Assembly: GCF_003002825.1 (NCBI RefSeq)
Contig: NZ_PVTE01000008.1
Coordinates: 186,001-250,000 of the forward strand
Origin: Spirosoma oryzae
GTDB taxonomy: Bacteria; Bacteroidota; Bacteroidia; Cytophagales; Spirosomataceae
Reading direction: 5' to 3'
DNA length: 64,000 nt
The notes beneath the pieces were generated by a model. That model was not told the DNA's origin, made no database searches, and saw nothing but the letters and a program-made list of their open reading frames with translations. The translations under genes were made by a program, and so were the position numbers. Each line of letters starts with the position of its first letter. Position 1 is the stretch's first letter. Below, piece after piece: positions 50,401 to 58,080 of this stretch.

Positions 50401-50765
50401 CTGCTGTCAACGCCCGGGTACTTGATTCGTGGTTGCCTTCACACACTAACACGAGTGTTCCCATCTACGAAAGCACGTCTAATTTCAGCACTAACACACA
50501 GGCTAACTCATACTACGTTGAAAACGGATCGTATGCTCGCCTTCAGTACCTGACGCTGGGTTACACGTTCCCTTCGGTGATTCTCAACAAAGTCAACTTC
50601 AACCGCCTTCGCGTCTACGTATCGGCAACAAACTTGTTCACGATCACTAAATACTCAGGGCTGGACCCCAGCGTGGGTGGTTCTGCTGACACAAGCTTTG
50701 GTATCGATGTAGGTAACTATCCCATCACTCGGGCCTATAACGTAGGTGTAAGCTTCGGCCTGTAG
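47469..50765 (+). CDS. SusC/RagA TonB-linked outer-membrane transporter
   Basis: 1098 residues. Signal peptide (TTLVAAVMLLWSLHVSAQ), carboxypeptidase-regulatory-like domain (LTGKITGPDGPLPGANVVLK), TonB box region ALSEVVVTGY, plug domain (VQPAQLRVVPSTNVEQQLQG, RVRGFGSFGGNQPLYVVDGV, DAASASIYGARAASGVIVIT) and a 22-strand barrel ending NVGVSFGL. It takes up a bulky nutrient (glycan or peptide) with the SusD lipoprotein that follows 76 bases later. No polysaccharide-degrading enzyme or anti-sigma factor is adjacent, so the substrate is unknown. Confidence 0.96.
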   Translation: MRTSFYRVLQTTLVAAVMLLWSLHVSAQDRRLTGKITGPDGPLPGANVVLKGTQTGTSTDAEGNYSLPIRGANPIIVISAIGYKTKEVEIGNRSTADVQVDEDATALSEVVVTGYTTENRRDVTGAVSTVQPAQLRVVPSTNVEQQLQGRVAGVTVITNGQPGTSSQVRVRGFGSFGGNQPLYVVDGVPTQNISFIPPDDIESTTVLKDAASASIYGARAASGVIVITTKRGQRRAQKLSVSYDGLYGVTDPGHGPKLLNPQQQADWTWQARKNDIYQAGGTVGPDSFTGLAGGQYGTGPTPVLPDYLLVGNRSGLSASQVDLSSEASKYNVNSTNGAIYNVIPANKEGTDWYKAITRVAPLTRHTLGFSGGTEYSRFYVSLGMQNQQGIVLNNNYSRYTLRANTEFDLSKKLRIGENFQVAYIRNVGVLGGVGSQLGNGTNNNSSVSNDENDVLTAFRIAPIIPIYNSFGGYAGTSAPGFNNPNNPVANRQAQANNGNFNIYGFGNAYVEYDVIPDLTLRSSIGGTYYSNYFNNYGRVQYENSENNTTYTYSEGSSYGLSWTFTNTANYKHTFGRSDVSVLAGIESLNTGLGRGVNGSGINPFTTDPNYVTISTTTPGATRQVGSFYGPGNKFFSVFGQARYIYNQKYILTGVIRRDGSSQFAPSNRYGVFPAVSAAWRISSEEFMKNLPWITDLKIRGGYGIMGNSNYLSSTNQYNLFASNAGNGYDISGTNNAVAAGFYRSQIGNADAKWESSITSNIGFDGSFFNNKLEVVLDFWRKDTRDLLFQLSLPGVVGVRASAPYSNIASMRNQGIDLLVTNRGNITRDLGYEVTLIGGLLQNKITSLAPGVPYFTVPNVTQRLSTPVVRNEPGQALSSFYGYKVVGLFNSKEEVAGAPPQDGAAPGRFRYADTNGDGKISDDDRQYLGSPIPKFTGSITLGLKYKGFDLNTNLYTSLGGQIFNYSKWYTDFYPSFTGAAVNARVLDSWLPSHTNTSVPIYESTSNFSTNTQANSYYVENGSYARLQYLTLGYTFPSVILNKVNFNRLRVYVSATNLFTITKYSGLDPSVGGSADTSFGIDVGNYPITRAYNVGVSFGL

Positions 50766-50841
50766 TCGTAATCTGGGCAGGATGACGTAAGTGATCCTGC
50801 CCACTCCGAATGTACGTTTATTACAAAAGCATACTATTCTT

Positions 50842-52584
50842 ATGAAATACAATACAGTGAAAGGTATGGTCGTCACAGCGATGCTGGTGAGCGTTACCAT
50901 CGCCTGCAACGACAAATTTCTGAACGTTCCAGCGACGGGTCAGCTTGCTAGCAATCAGCTAACTTCACGGGCTGGTATCGATGGCTTACTTATCTCGTCC
51001 TATGCTCAGCTTAATGCACGGGGCTTTACTCAGACCGCCAGCTCCTACAACTGGATGCGTGGTAGTATCTCGGGAGGGGATGCCAATAAAGGCTCCAACT
51101 CAGGCGACTTTAACGCCATTACTCCTTATGAAACCTACCAGATCCTGCCAACCAGTAGCGAAGCTAACGGTAAGTGGAACGCTATGTACGAAGGCATTGC
51201 CCGGGCAAACTCGGCGCTACGGGCACTGTCAACTGCCGGCTCAGACGTAACGAGCAGTGATAAGCAGCGGATCTCGGGCGAAGCCCGCTTCCTTCGTGGT
51301 CACTACTACTTTGAACTGAAGCGCGCCTTCAACATGGTGCCCTACGTGGACGAAACGGTAGACTACGGTACGGGTATCGATAAAGTACCTAACAACGCGG
51401 ATATCTGGTCGAAAATTGAAGCGGACTTCCAGTATGCATACGACAATCTGCCAGCTACACAAACGGCTGTCGGCCGGGCGAACAAATGGGCGGCTGCCGC
51501 TTACCTGGCAAAGACGTACATGTACGAAAAGAAATATTCGAATGCGAAAACACTTTTCGACCTAATCATCGCTAGCGGTACGACAAGTGGCGGAACGAAA
51601 TATGCGCTGGTAGCTAACTACACCGATATTTTCAACGCAGCTACGGAAACCAACTCGGAATCGGTATTTGCTTCGCAGGCAGCCGCTAATACAGGTAGCT
51701 CTGACAATGCCAACCCTGATCTGGTTCTCAACTTCCCGTATAACACGGGCTCGAACGGTCCAGCCGGTTGCTGCGGCTTCTTCGCACCAAGCTTCGAACT
51801 AGCGAACTCATTCCGTACGTCGTCGAATGGTCTACCGCTGCTCGATGGCTCGTACAACTCAGGCGCTAATCAATTAAAAACCGACCAGGGTATTGCTTCC
51901 AGCGCGTCGTTCACGCCAGACGCAGGTCCAGTTGACCCCCGTCTCGACTGGTCGATCGGCCGCCGGGGTATCCCCTACCTCGACTGGCAAAACCACCCCG
52001 GTCTCGACTGGATTCGTGACCAGGGTTTCGCCGGTCCGTACTCGCCGAAGAAATTTGTCTTCTACAAGTCGCAGGACAAAACGCTCACCGATGGTAGCTC
52101 GTGGACCGATGGTTATTCAGCGATCAACTATCAGATCATTCGCTTTGCCGACGTGCTATTAATGGCTGCTGAAGCAGAGATCGAAGTTGGTAGTCTGGAA
52201 ACAGCACGTACCTACATCAATCAGGTGCGGTCACGGGCAGCCAATTCAACCTACTGGGTTAAAGCCTACTCGGGCGGCAATGCGGCAAACTACGTCATCA
52301 GCACGTACACAACAGCGTTTGCTAGTAAAGATGCAGCGCGTACGGCGGTTCAATTCGAACGTAAACTGGAACTGTCAGGTGAAGGTCACCGCTTCTTCGA
52401 CCTTGTTCGTTGGGGTATAGCCTCTACCGTTCTAAACAACTTCTTGGCTTATGAAAGCGCACGTTTACCGGTCGCTTACGCAGGGGGTAAGTTCACGGCA
52501 GGAAAGGATGAGTATATGCCTATTCCACAACTACAAATTGATTACCAAGGCAAATCTGTCCTGACACAGAACCCCGGTTACTAA
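50842..52584 (+). CDS. SusD/RagB nutrient-binding lipoprotein
   Basis: 580 residues from the ATG at 50842, which gives the lipoprotein signal MKYNTVKGMVVTAMLVSVTI before AC; the frame opens at 50791. TPR-like N-terminus (KQRISGEARFLRGHYYFELK is the standard SusD helix), and C-terminal RagB/SusD part with YQIIRFADVLLMAAEAEIEV and VQFERKLELSGEGHRFFDLV. It forms the lid of the SusC barrel. A strong terminator follows, so this is a two-gene operon. Confidence 0.95.
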   Translation: MKYNTVKGMVVTAMLVSVTIACNDKFLNVPATGQLASNQLTSRAGIDGLLISSYAQLNARGFTQTASSYNWMRGSISGGDANKGSNSGDFNAITPYETYQILPTSSEANGKWNAMYEGIARANSALRALSTAGSDVTSSDKQRISGEARFLRGHYYFELKRAFNMVPYVDETVDYGTGIDKVPNNADIWSKIEADFQYAYDNLPATQTAVGRANKWAAAAYLAKTYMYEKKYSNAKTLFDLIIASGTTSGGTKYALVANYTDIFNAATETNSESVFASQAAANTGSSDNANPDLVLNFPYNTGSNGPAGCCGFFAPSFELANSFRTSSNGLPLLDGSYNSGANQLKTDQGIASSASFTPDAGPVDPRLDWSIGRRGIPYLDWQNHPGLDWIRDQGFAGPYSPKKFVFYKSQDKTLTDGSSWTDGYSAINYQIIRFADVLLMAAEAEIEVGSLETARTYINQVRSRAANSTYWVKAYSGGNAANYVISTYTTAFASKDAARTAVQFERKLELSGEGHRFFDLVRWGIASTVLNNFLAYESARLPVAYAGGKFTAGKDEYMPIPQLQIDYQGKSVLTQNPGY

Positions 52585-52609
52585 GCCGATTTTGCAAAAG
52601 CCAATTCGT

Positions 52610-52646
52610 AAAAGCGCCCCGATGCATACCGCGTCGGGGCGCTTTT
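52610..52646 (+). terminator. Terminator after susCD
   Basis: 13-bp stem AAAAGCGCCCCGA (52610-52622) / TCGGGGCGCTTTT (52634-52646), 11-base loop. Confidence 0.9.
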
Positions 52647-52703
52647 GTGTCCGAACAATATGATCGGGTAACCGTTTATTCGGTAACAAACTGAATCAAC
52701 GCT

Positions 52704-52883
52704 ATGAGCAAAGGAGCCCCACAACCAACCGTCCGGGATACGGCCGACGAAACCAAGAAGTACGAACTAAATACCAATCTGCCCGACGAGAACCAAGGCA
52801 AGACGTCGCGTGGCAAACACAAGAGCAAACAAAGCACGGAAGACGAGCACGACGCAACTGGCTCCGTCGAAAAAGAAGACTAG
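52704..52883 (+). CDS. Small hydrophilic protein, unknown
   Basis: 59 residues, starting MSKGAPQPTVRDTADETKKY. Almost entirely polar, rich in Lys, Glu, Asp and Thr, with no hydrophobic core; likely disordered. It stands between two terminators, so it has its own transcript. No family recognised. Confidence 0.55.
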   Translation: MSKGAPQPTVRDTADETKKYELNTNLPDENQGKTSRGKHKSKQSTEDEHDATGSVEKED

Positions 52884-52920
52884 CCTAAACAGGCTGATAA
52901 TTTGGCTCTTGCAAAAAATG

Positions 52921-52952
52921 AAAAGGCTCACTGACGCGTCAGTGAGCCTTTT
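52921..52952. terminator. 32-bp perfect palindrome terminator
   Basis: AAAAGGCTCACTGACG followed at once by its complement CGTCAGTGAGCCTTTT. It serves the small gene upstream and may also act for the minus-strand lipoprotein gene. Confidence 0.85.
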
Positions 52953-53005
52953 ATACGTTTATAGCGTTGTCGGTAAAAGATACCGGCAGTTGTGCCTTAG
53001 TACGA

Positions 53006-53218
53006 TTACTTCGCGCTATCAGCCGACATCATCGTCGAAGCCGAATCCGTAGCCATCGTCGAAGCCGAATCGCCCATCATCGTCGAAGCTGAGTCACCAG
53101 CCATCGTCGATGTTTCGGTCGAGGTCGTTTCGGTCGATTCGGTCTTTTTCGAGCTGCACGAGGTGGCAAGGGCGATCATGGCCATGAAAAAGAAGGCAGA
53201 TTTCGTGATTGCTTTCAT
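53006..53218 (-). CDS. Small repeat-containing lipoprotein
   Basis: 70 residues. Lipoprotein signal (AITKSAFFFMAMIALATSC), a Ser/Thr/Glu stretch, then three to four copies of an 8-residue unit (GDSASTMM / GDSASTMA / TDSASTMM). The tandem repeats are also visible in the DNA (ATCGTCGAAGCCGAATC units). Function unknown; probably a disordered outer-membrane-attached tail. It is divergent from the ECF sigma gene. Confidence 0.65.
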   Translation of the reverse strand: MKAITKSAFFFMAMIALATSCSSKKTESTETTSTETSTMAGDSASTMMGDSASTMATDSASTMMSADSAK

Positions 53219-53287
53219 AGTTTTATCGGAGTATTTTGTTTAAGTGAAACAGATCAATGTCGCTGTTAATACAGGTAAGTCGGAAAG

Positions 53288-53322
53288 GTAACCCAACATT
53301 TTTCATCTTTTTTTTGGGTTAC
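53288..53322. promoter_or_regulatory. Inverted repeat in the divergent lipoprotein/sigma gap
   Basis: GTAACCCAA (53288-53296) and TTGGGTTAC (53314-53322) with a 17-base T-rich spacer, 25 bases before the sigma gene. A possible operator or sigma-dependent promoter part; not a normal terminator because no gene ends here. Confidence 0.4.
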
Positions 53323-53347
53323 GTTTTTCACCGCGCCGTATTAATCA

Positions 53348-53926
53348 ATGAGCAACGTAATGAAGGAAAGTAGACGTACGACCCTGACTGACGATGAGTT
53401 GTTACTAGGCCTGGCCGACGGATCGGACTCGGCCCTGCAACAGCTGTATCGCCAGTACTTCCCGATGGTGCTGCACTTCGTCACCAGCAACAGCGGTAGT
53501 GAGGATGACGCCAAGGATATTTATCAGGAAGCCCTCATCGTCGTATACGAGAAGGTACGGGCCGGATCGCTTGAGTTACAGTGCCAGCTAAAAACGTATC
53601 TATACTCGGTTGGCCGGCGGCTGTGGCTGAAGCAACTGGCACAACGGGGCCGCTACATTGTCAGCGATACGGAGCAGTCGGTACGCGTTGACGACGACAT
53701 GACGGACCATGAAGAACGGGACCGGCAGTTTGAGTTGATGGCAGAATCGCTCGACCGGTTAGGCGAACCCTGCCGGACGTTGCTCGAAGATTTTTACATC
53801 CGGCACCTGAGTATGCAGGCGATCACGGACAAATTTGGGTATACCAACTCAGACAATGCCAAGACGCAGAAATACAAGTGCCTGATGCGGTTGAAACGGT
53901 TGTTTTTTGCAGAGTATAAACAGTAA
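53348..53926 (+). CDS. ECF-type RNA polymerase sigma factor
   Basis: 192 residues; starting at the second Met (53360) is also possible. Region 2 (LYRQYFPMVLHFVTSNSGSE then DDAKDIYQEALIVVYEKVRA) and region 4 (EPCRTLLEDFYIRHLSMQAI, TDKFGYTNSDNAKTQKYKCL). It is followed after 5 bases by a membrane-tethered serine protease, an unusual place where an anti-sigma factor is normally found. It probably responds to an envelope signal. Confidence 0.9.
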   Translation: MSNVMKESRRTTLTDDELLLGLADGSDSALQQLYRQYFPMVLHFVTSNSGSEDDAKDIYQEALIVVYEKVRAGSLELQCQLKTYLYSVGRRLWLKQLAQRGRYIVSDTEQSVRVDDDMTDHEERDRQFELMAESLDRLGEPCRTLLEDFYIRHLSMQAITDKFGYTNSDNAKTQKYKCLMRLKRLFFAEYKQ

Positions 53927-53931
53927 CGATA

Positions 53932-54954
53932 ATGGGAACGAACGACGAGCAGGAAATAGAAAACGCCCTCCGCGCCTATGGCGACCGGGTTCGGTTGCGC
54001 CAGAAGCTGGCAGCCGTGCAGGCTGCTGTCGATATGGATGCTATGCGTCAGCAGGCCGACGACCTTCGCTCGGAACCCACCCCCATGCGTTCGTGGTGGA
54101 CGAATTATCGTACGACACTGGCCGTAGCCGCTTCGGTTGCCGTCGTGACGACGTTCACGTCCATTTTCGTTTATCGTTCCTATCAGAACGGTCACCAGCA
54201 ACAGCAGCAGCAGTATAGCCAGTTGAGCAAGGAAATTCAGGCGGTGAAATCATCGCAGCGAAGAATCCTGAACGATCTGGATGGCCGTGGCCGGGCACTC
54301 AACGCAGCCGTTGCGTCGGCGCAGATTGCAGGGACCGGCTTTATGCTGACCGCTGACGGCTACCTGGTCACCAGTAACCACACGGTTCGTGATGCAGATT
54401 CGGTGTATGTACAGAGTCAGCAGGGGGCCGTTTATAAAGCAAGGGTCGTTTATAACGACCAACCCCACGATCTGGCAATTCTTCAGTTGTGCGACGATTC
54501 GGCCTTCCGGCAGGCGTCGACTGCTGTGCCGTACGGTATAGACCCTCGGCCATCCGATTTGGGTGAGCGGGTTTTCACACTCGGTTACCCCCGCGACGAG
54601 ATCGTTTACGGTGAAGGCTATCTGAGCTCATCCACGGGCTATCAGGGCGATTCAACAGCGTACCAGGTAGCGATTGGCGTTAACCCGGGTAACTCGGGGG
54701 GGCCACTCCTGAATGAAAAAGGAAATCTGATCGGTATCATCAGTGGCAAGCAAACCACTGCTGAAGGGGTAAGCTTCGCGGTCAAAACCGATTACCTGCT
54801 GAAAACTATCAACAGCATTCCCACCGATTCGCTGAAGGGCCAACCGCTTCGCCTGAACAAAAAGAATACGCTCACGACCTTACCGCGTAAGCAGCAGATC
54901 AAGCGGATGATGGCCTGCGTGTATCAGGTGAGCGTATTCAAGCACAGGCAATAG
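53932..54954 (+). CDS. Membrane-anchored trypsin-like (S1C) serine protease, ECF partner
   Basis: 340 residues. The first ~50 are cytoplasmic and charged (EQEIENALRAYGDRVRLRQK), then a single membrane helix (TLAVAASVAVVTTFTSIFVY, about 62-81), a coiled-coil Gln-rich linker and a DegP/HtrA-like protease domain with H150 (TSNHTV), D180 (HDLAIL) and S255 (GNSGGPL). No PDZ domain follows. The inside-out layout of charged head plus membrane helix is that of an anti-sigma factor, so the head may hold the sigma factor encoded 5 bases upstream. That dual role is inference. Confidence 0.85.
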   Translation: MGTNDEQEIENALRAYGDRVRLRQKLAAVQAAVDMDAMRQQADDLRSEPTPMRSWWTNYRTTLAVAASVAVVTTFTSIFVYRSYQNGHQQQQQQYSQLSKEIQAVKSSQRRILNDLDGRGRALNAAVASAQIAGTGFMLTADGYLVTSNHTVRDADSVYVQSQQGAVYKARVVYNDQPHDLAILQLCDDSAFRQASTAVPYGIDPRPSDLGERVFTLGYPRDEIVYGEGYLSSSTGYQGDSTAYQVAIGVNPGNSGGPLLNEKGNLIGIISGKQTTAEGVSFAVKTDYLLKTINSIPTDSLKGQPLRLNKKNTLTTLPRKQQIKRMMACVYQVSVFKHRQ

Positions 54955-55017
54955 CACGAAGACAAACATTTCCGTCGGTAGCTGGTTCTAAGCACGTACT
55001 ATCGAACCGACAACGAG

Positions 55018-55365
55018 ATGAAAAAAGTAATGATGCTGGCTTTCTCGCTGGCGCTGACCGTAGCTGCGGCTTCGGCACAGGATACGAAGCAGAACGCGAA
55101 GGAAACGGCCAAACAGGCTGGTCGTACGGCAGACGCTGCTATGGACAAAGCGGGTCGCGAAACGAAAAAAGCGGGCCGGGCCGTAGCAAACGAAACGAAG
55201 GAGTCGGTCAACGCTGCCAAACGCGGTGCAAAAAGCGTAGGTAACAAAATGTCGAACGCGGCTTCTAATGCGAAAGAGGACATGAAAGACGGCACCAATA
55301 AAGCGTTGAACAAAGCCGACCGGGGTATGAAAAAAGCAGAACGCAAACTGGATAACTCCAAGTAA
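55018..55365 (+). CDS. Secreted Lys/Ala-rich helical repeat protein
   Basis: 115 residues. Signal peptide (VMMLAFSLALTVAAASAQ), then almost only Lys, Ala, Glu, Asn and Thr in an 11-residue-like rhythm (KETAKQAGRTADAAMDKAGR, KESVNAAKRGAKSVGNKMSN), as in LEA or apolipoprotein-like stress proteins. Probably periplasmic and helical on binding. Function unknown. A terminator follows. Confidence 0.7.
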   Translation: MKKVMMLAFSLALTVAAASAQDTKQNAKETAKQAGRTADAAMDKAGRETKKAGRAVANETKESVNAAKRGAKSVGNKMSNAASNAKEDMKDGTNKALNKADRGMKKAERKLDNSK

Positions 55366-55384
55366 GTCGTTCCGGAATAGTAGA

Positions 55385-55420
55385 TGAAAAAGCCGCTTCC
55401 CGAAGGAAGTGGCTTTTTCA
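55385..55420 (+). terminator. Terminator after the LEA-like gene
   Basis: 16-bp stem (55385-55400 / 55405-55420) with one G-T pair, loop CGAA, ending in a T-run. Confidence 0.85.
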
Positions 55421-55489
55421 TTGCGGTAGAATCCTGGTTAGCGACAACGCGTACTGGCTTCCCTTGCAAATACTGTGTAATTTTAGGTG

Positions 55490-55738
55490 ATGAACACACA
55501 AATTTCCGTTTTACTGTTCGGTATTACCCGCGACCTGACCGGTCAATCGGCCGTAACCCTGCCCCTTACTGAAGGAGCCCGCGTAAGCGACTTACTGGAA
55601 TCCATACACGCGCAATTTCCTGATTTAGCCCGTATTCGGTCGATGATGGTTGCAGTGAACGGTGAATACGCCGAACCTGATCTAGCCCTTTCTTCGTCCG
55701 ATGAAGTTGCCCTGATTCCGCCGGTTAGTGGCGGCTAG
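55490..55738 (+). CDS. moaD: Molybdopterin synthase sulfur carrier MoaD
   Basis: 82 residues from the ATG at 55490 (a GTG lies just before). Ubiquitin-like fold: ISVLLFGITRDLTGQSAVTL, and the C-terminus DEVALIPPVSGG with the terminal Gly-Gly that carries the thiocarboxylate. It precedes moaE by 42 bases. No other molybdenum cofactor genes are in the window. Confidence 0.93.
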   Translation: MNTQISVLLFGITRDLTGQSAVTLPLTEGARVSDLLESIHAQFPDLARIRSMMVAVNGEYAEPDLALSSSDEVALIPPVSGG

Positions 55739-55780
55739 TCGTAGCGGCCTTTCTTATTTCTCCCTCTTCCTTTCTCCCCT

Positions 55781-56191
55781 ATGGTTAGTATTACCTCCGA
55801 TCCCATCGACGTATCATCGGCGCTTACGCTGTTACAATCCGATCAGGCAGGAGCCATTGATTTTTTCCTGGGTATGGTACGCGACAATACCCAGCAGCGG
55901 TCCGTCGACCATCTCGAATACGAAGCCTACGACCGGATGGCGATCAGTGAGATGCGCAAGATCGTTGAGCAGGCCCGCGAACAATGGACCATCCTGAAAT
56001 GCGTTGTCGTGCACCGGAAAGGCACGCTTCGGGTCGGCGAGATCGCGGTGCTGATCGGCGTATCGACCCCCCACCGCGCGGACTCGTTCGATGCCTGTCG
56101 GTACATTATCGATACCATAAAACAGACGGTACCGATCTGGAAAAAGGAAGTATTTACCGACGGCGAAACGTGGGTAAATGCCCACCCCTGA
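55781..56191 (+). CDS. moaE: Molybdopterin synthase catalytic subunit MoaE
   Basis: 136 residues. GAIDFFLGMVRDNTQQRSVD, LEYEAYDRMAISEMRKIVEQ, VVHRKGTLRVGEIAVLIGVS, HRADSFDACRYIIDTIKQTV and PIWKKEVFTDGETWVNAHP contain the catalytic Lys residues and the substrate Arg/His of the family. It inserts two sulfurs into precursor Z with MoaD. Confidence 0.94.
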   Translation: MVSITSDPIDVSSALTLLQSDQAGAIDFFLGMVRDNTQQRSVDHLEYEAYDRMAISEMRKIVEQAREQWTILKCVVVHRKGTLRVGEIAVLIGVSTPHRADSFDACRYIIDTIKQTVPIWKKEVFTDGETWVNAHP

Positions 56192-56204
56192 TCATCCCTG
56201 GTGC

Positions 56205-57323
56205 TTATTTTCCGGGTAAGGCGTACGTACCAGCCAGAGGATAATGGTCCGAATAACGTACGGTGTTGATCGTTTCCAGATTCAACACGGGCAGGCGCGG
56301 GTCGTGAAACTGGTTGTCGATGCGGATGTAACCCGGCAGACGGTTGTAGGTGAAGCCAAAACCATGGCCTTTGTCTTCAAAGCTGCTGGGTAGCGTCCGA
56401 CGCATGCGTTCGTAGACGACGCTGTACGGCGTGTCGTTAAAATCACCGGCGACCAGCACAGGGAACTCACTTTCCTGAATATGCCGCTCGACATGCCGTA
56501 CCTGCCACTGGCGCTCAATAAATCCGGTTCGCAAGGCGCTCAGCACACCGTGCGTTTCGTGCTTCACCCCCGCTATCTCCTGCTGTTTCAGCACCTTACC
56601 AACCCGAATACCCATCGAATGCAGGTGAACGTTAATGACCCGTATAGTATCGTTACCAATCTTGATGTTAGCCCACAAAATACCGTTATGTGGCCCAAAA
56701 CTTTCCCGGTCTGAGTGGATGATCGGGTATTTTGAATAGATCGCCATAGCCGGGTTCCCAGATTCTTTATCCAATTCGGTCGGATTCAGGATAACCGAGT
56801 ATTTATAACCGGCCTTCAGCATCCGCTGCTTTATATTGTAAGCAGGAATGGACTGAACGGTCGTCAGTTCCTGTAGGCATTTAATCGGTGCATCGTAGTT
56901 GACGACGTAATCAACGGCATTAACTACCTGCGGAATTAGTTTTGAGCGGTCAAACTGATTATCGACGTAAAACGACTGGACGTTGTAGTTGAACAGTTTT
57001 ACCGATGCGGTCGTCGCCGGTTCAGGCGAATGCCACGAGAACGTGCGTTTGCCGAACAAAATAACGCCAATGAGCACCACGATTGCTGATAGCCAAACCC
57101 GCCACGGCCGGGTAAAGGCCCACACAAGTAGCACCGCCAGATTAATCAGCCATACCACCGGTATCGAGATCATCAGCATACCGGCCAGCCAATGTTCGAT
57201 ACTGAGTGTGTAAAGCAGCCAGTAAGCCAGCAAGGTGTAGAATGCCAGCAGGATGTTGATAGACCAGAATATTGATCGAAAAAAAAACGTGATCAACTGA
57301 CTGGCCCGCGTACGTGTAGACAT
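56205..57323 (-). CDS. Membrane-anchored endonuclease/exonuclease/phosphatase protein
   Basis: 372 residues. Three N-terminal membrane helices (about 12-100), then an EEP domain: LFNYNVQSFYVDNQF, CLQELTTVQSIPAYN, NDTIRVINVHLHSMG, FPVLVAGDFNDTPYSVVYER and the ending RYSDHYPLAGTYAL. Catalytic Glu, Asp-x-Asn and Ser-Asp-His are all present. The active site would face the periplasm or outside. Common in Bacteroidota; substrate unknown (phosphodiester or nucleic acid). Confidence 0.9.
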   Translation of the reverse strand: MSTRTRASQLITFFFRSIFWSINILLAFYTLLAYWLLYTLSIEHWLAGMLMISIPVVWLINLAVLLVWAFTRPWRVWLSAIVVLIGVILFGKRTFSWHSPEPATTASVKLFNYNVQSFYVDNQFDRSKLIPQVVNAVDYVVNYDAPIKCLQELTTVQSIPAYNIKQRMLKAGYKYSVILNPTELDKESGNPAMAIYSKYPIIHSDRESFGPHNGILWANIKIGNDTIRVINVHLHSMGIRVGKVLKQQEIAGVKHETHGVLSALRTGFIERQWQVRHVERHIQESEFPVLVAGDFNDTPYSVVYERMRRTLPSSFEDKGHGFGFTYNRLPGYIRIDNQFHDPRLPVLNLETINTVRYSDHYPLAGTYALPGK

Positions 57324-57413
57324 AGAATGATCACAGCAGTCAGCGTGCCGTTTCGTGTATAGGCCAAAAATAAGGGTAAACGGTTATATACGACTTTACG
57401 ACGGGCCTGTAGG

Positions 57414-57445
57414 TTTGTAAATCGTGGAAAAATGCACTACCTTTG
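57414..57445 (+). promoter_or_regulatory. Promoter of the rimP-nusA-infB operon
   Basis: TTTG (57414-57417), 20 bases, TACCTTTG (57438-57445): the full Bacteroidota consensus at both boxes. Confidence 0.7.
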
Positions 57446-57474
57446 CCGAGCAAATACCGTATGGCAATGTGTAG

Positions 57475-57500
57475 AAAAAGGGAGTCGGGACTCCCTTTTT
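57475..57500 (+). terminator. Terminator-like hairpin in the rimP leader
   Basis: AAAAAGGGAGTC (57475-57486), two G, GACTCCCTTTTT (57489-57500), ending in a T-run. It lies between the promoter at 57438 and the rimP ATG at 57516, with no gene in front of it on this strand. This fits attenuation of the operon or a short leader RNA. Confidence 0.7.
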
Positions 57501-57515
57501 TGTTAGCCTTACTTT

Positions 57516-58025
57516 ATGAACGACAACGAACAAATCATAAACCTGTTACAGCCCTACCTCAACAACGATCAGTTTTATATCGTTGATTGTCAGGTAGCCG
57601 GACGCCGGGGTGGTCGCATCAAAGTGACAATCCTGCTTGATAGTGACACGGGCATCAGTATCGATGAATGCGCCACGATCAGCCGTCAACTGGGCAACGA
57701 TATGGAGGAGCATCACTTATTTGACGATGCGCCGTTTACGCTCGAAGTCTCCTCGCCGGGGGTCGATTTTCCGCTGACGTTTGCGCGTCAGTATAAACGA
57801 AACATCGGCCGTCAGCTGGTAGTCACGCTGGTTAGCGGGGAACAACATCGGGGTACACTGCTGTCGGCCGATGAGACGGGCTTTGTGCTCGACATCGTTC
57901 CGGAAGCACTGTCGAAGACAAAACAAAAGAAAGAAGCGGAAGCAGGGATCGTCAGGCTGAGTGGCCCCACGCCCCTACCGTACGAGCAGGTCAAAAAAGC
58001 AACGGTAGAGATTGTATTCAGTTAG
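57516..58025 (+). CDS. rimP: Ribosome maturation factor RimP
   Basis: 169 residues. FYIVDCQVAGRRGGRIKVTI, LLDSDTGISIDECATISRQL, FTLEVSSPGVDFPLTFARQY are the conserved N-terminal features; the C-terminal SH3-like domain follows. It is needed for 30S assembly. First gene of the rimP-nusA-infB operon. Confidence 0.95.
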   Translation: MNDNEQIINLLQPYLNNDQFYIVDCQVAGRRGGRIKVTILLDSDTGISIDECATISRQLGNDMEEHHLFDDAPFTLEVSSPGVDFPLTFARQYKRNIGRQLVVTLVSGEQHRGTLLSADETGFVLDIVPEALSKTKQKKEAEAGIVRLSGPTPLPYEQVKKATVEIVFS

Positions 58026-58080
58026 GTAACCGTTTACCTAGCCCATACATACTACCGACTATAAACTACACAATACAACT

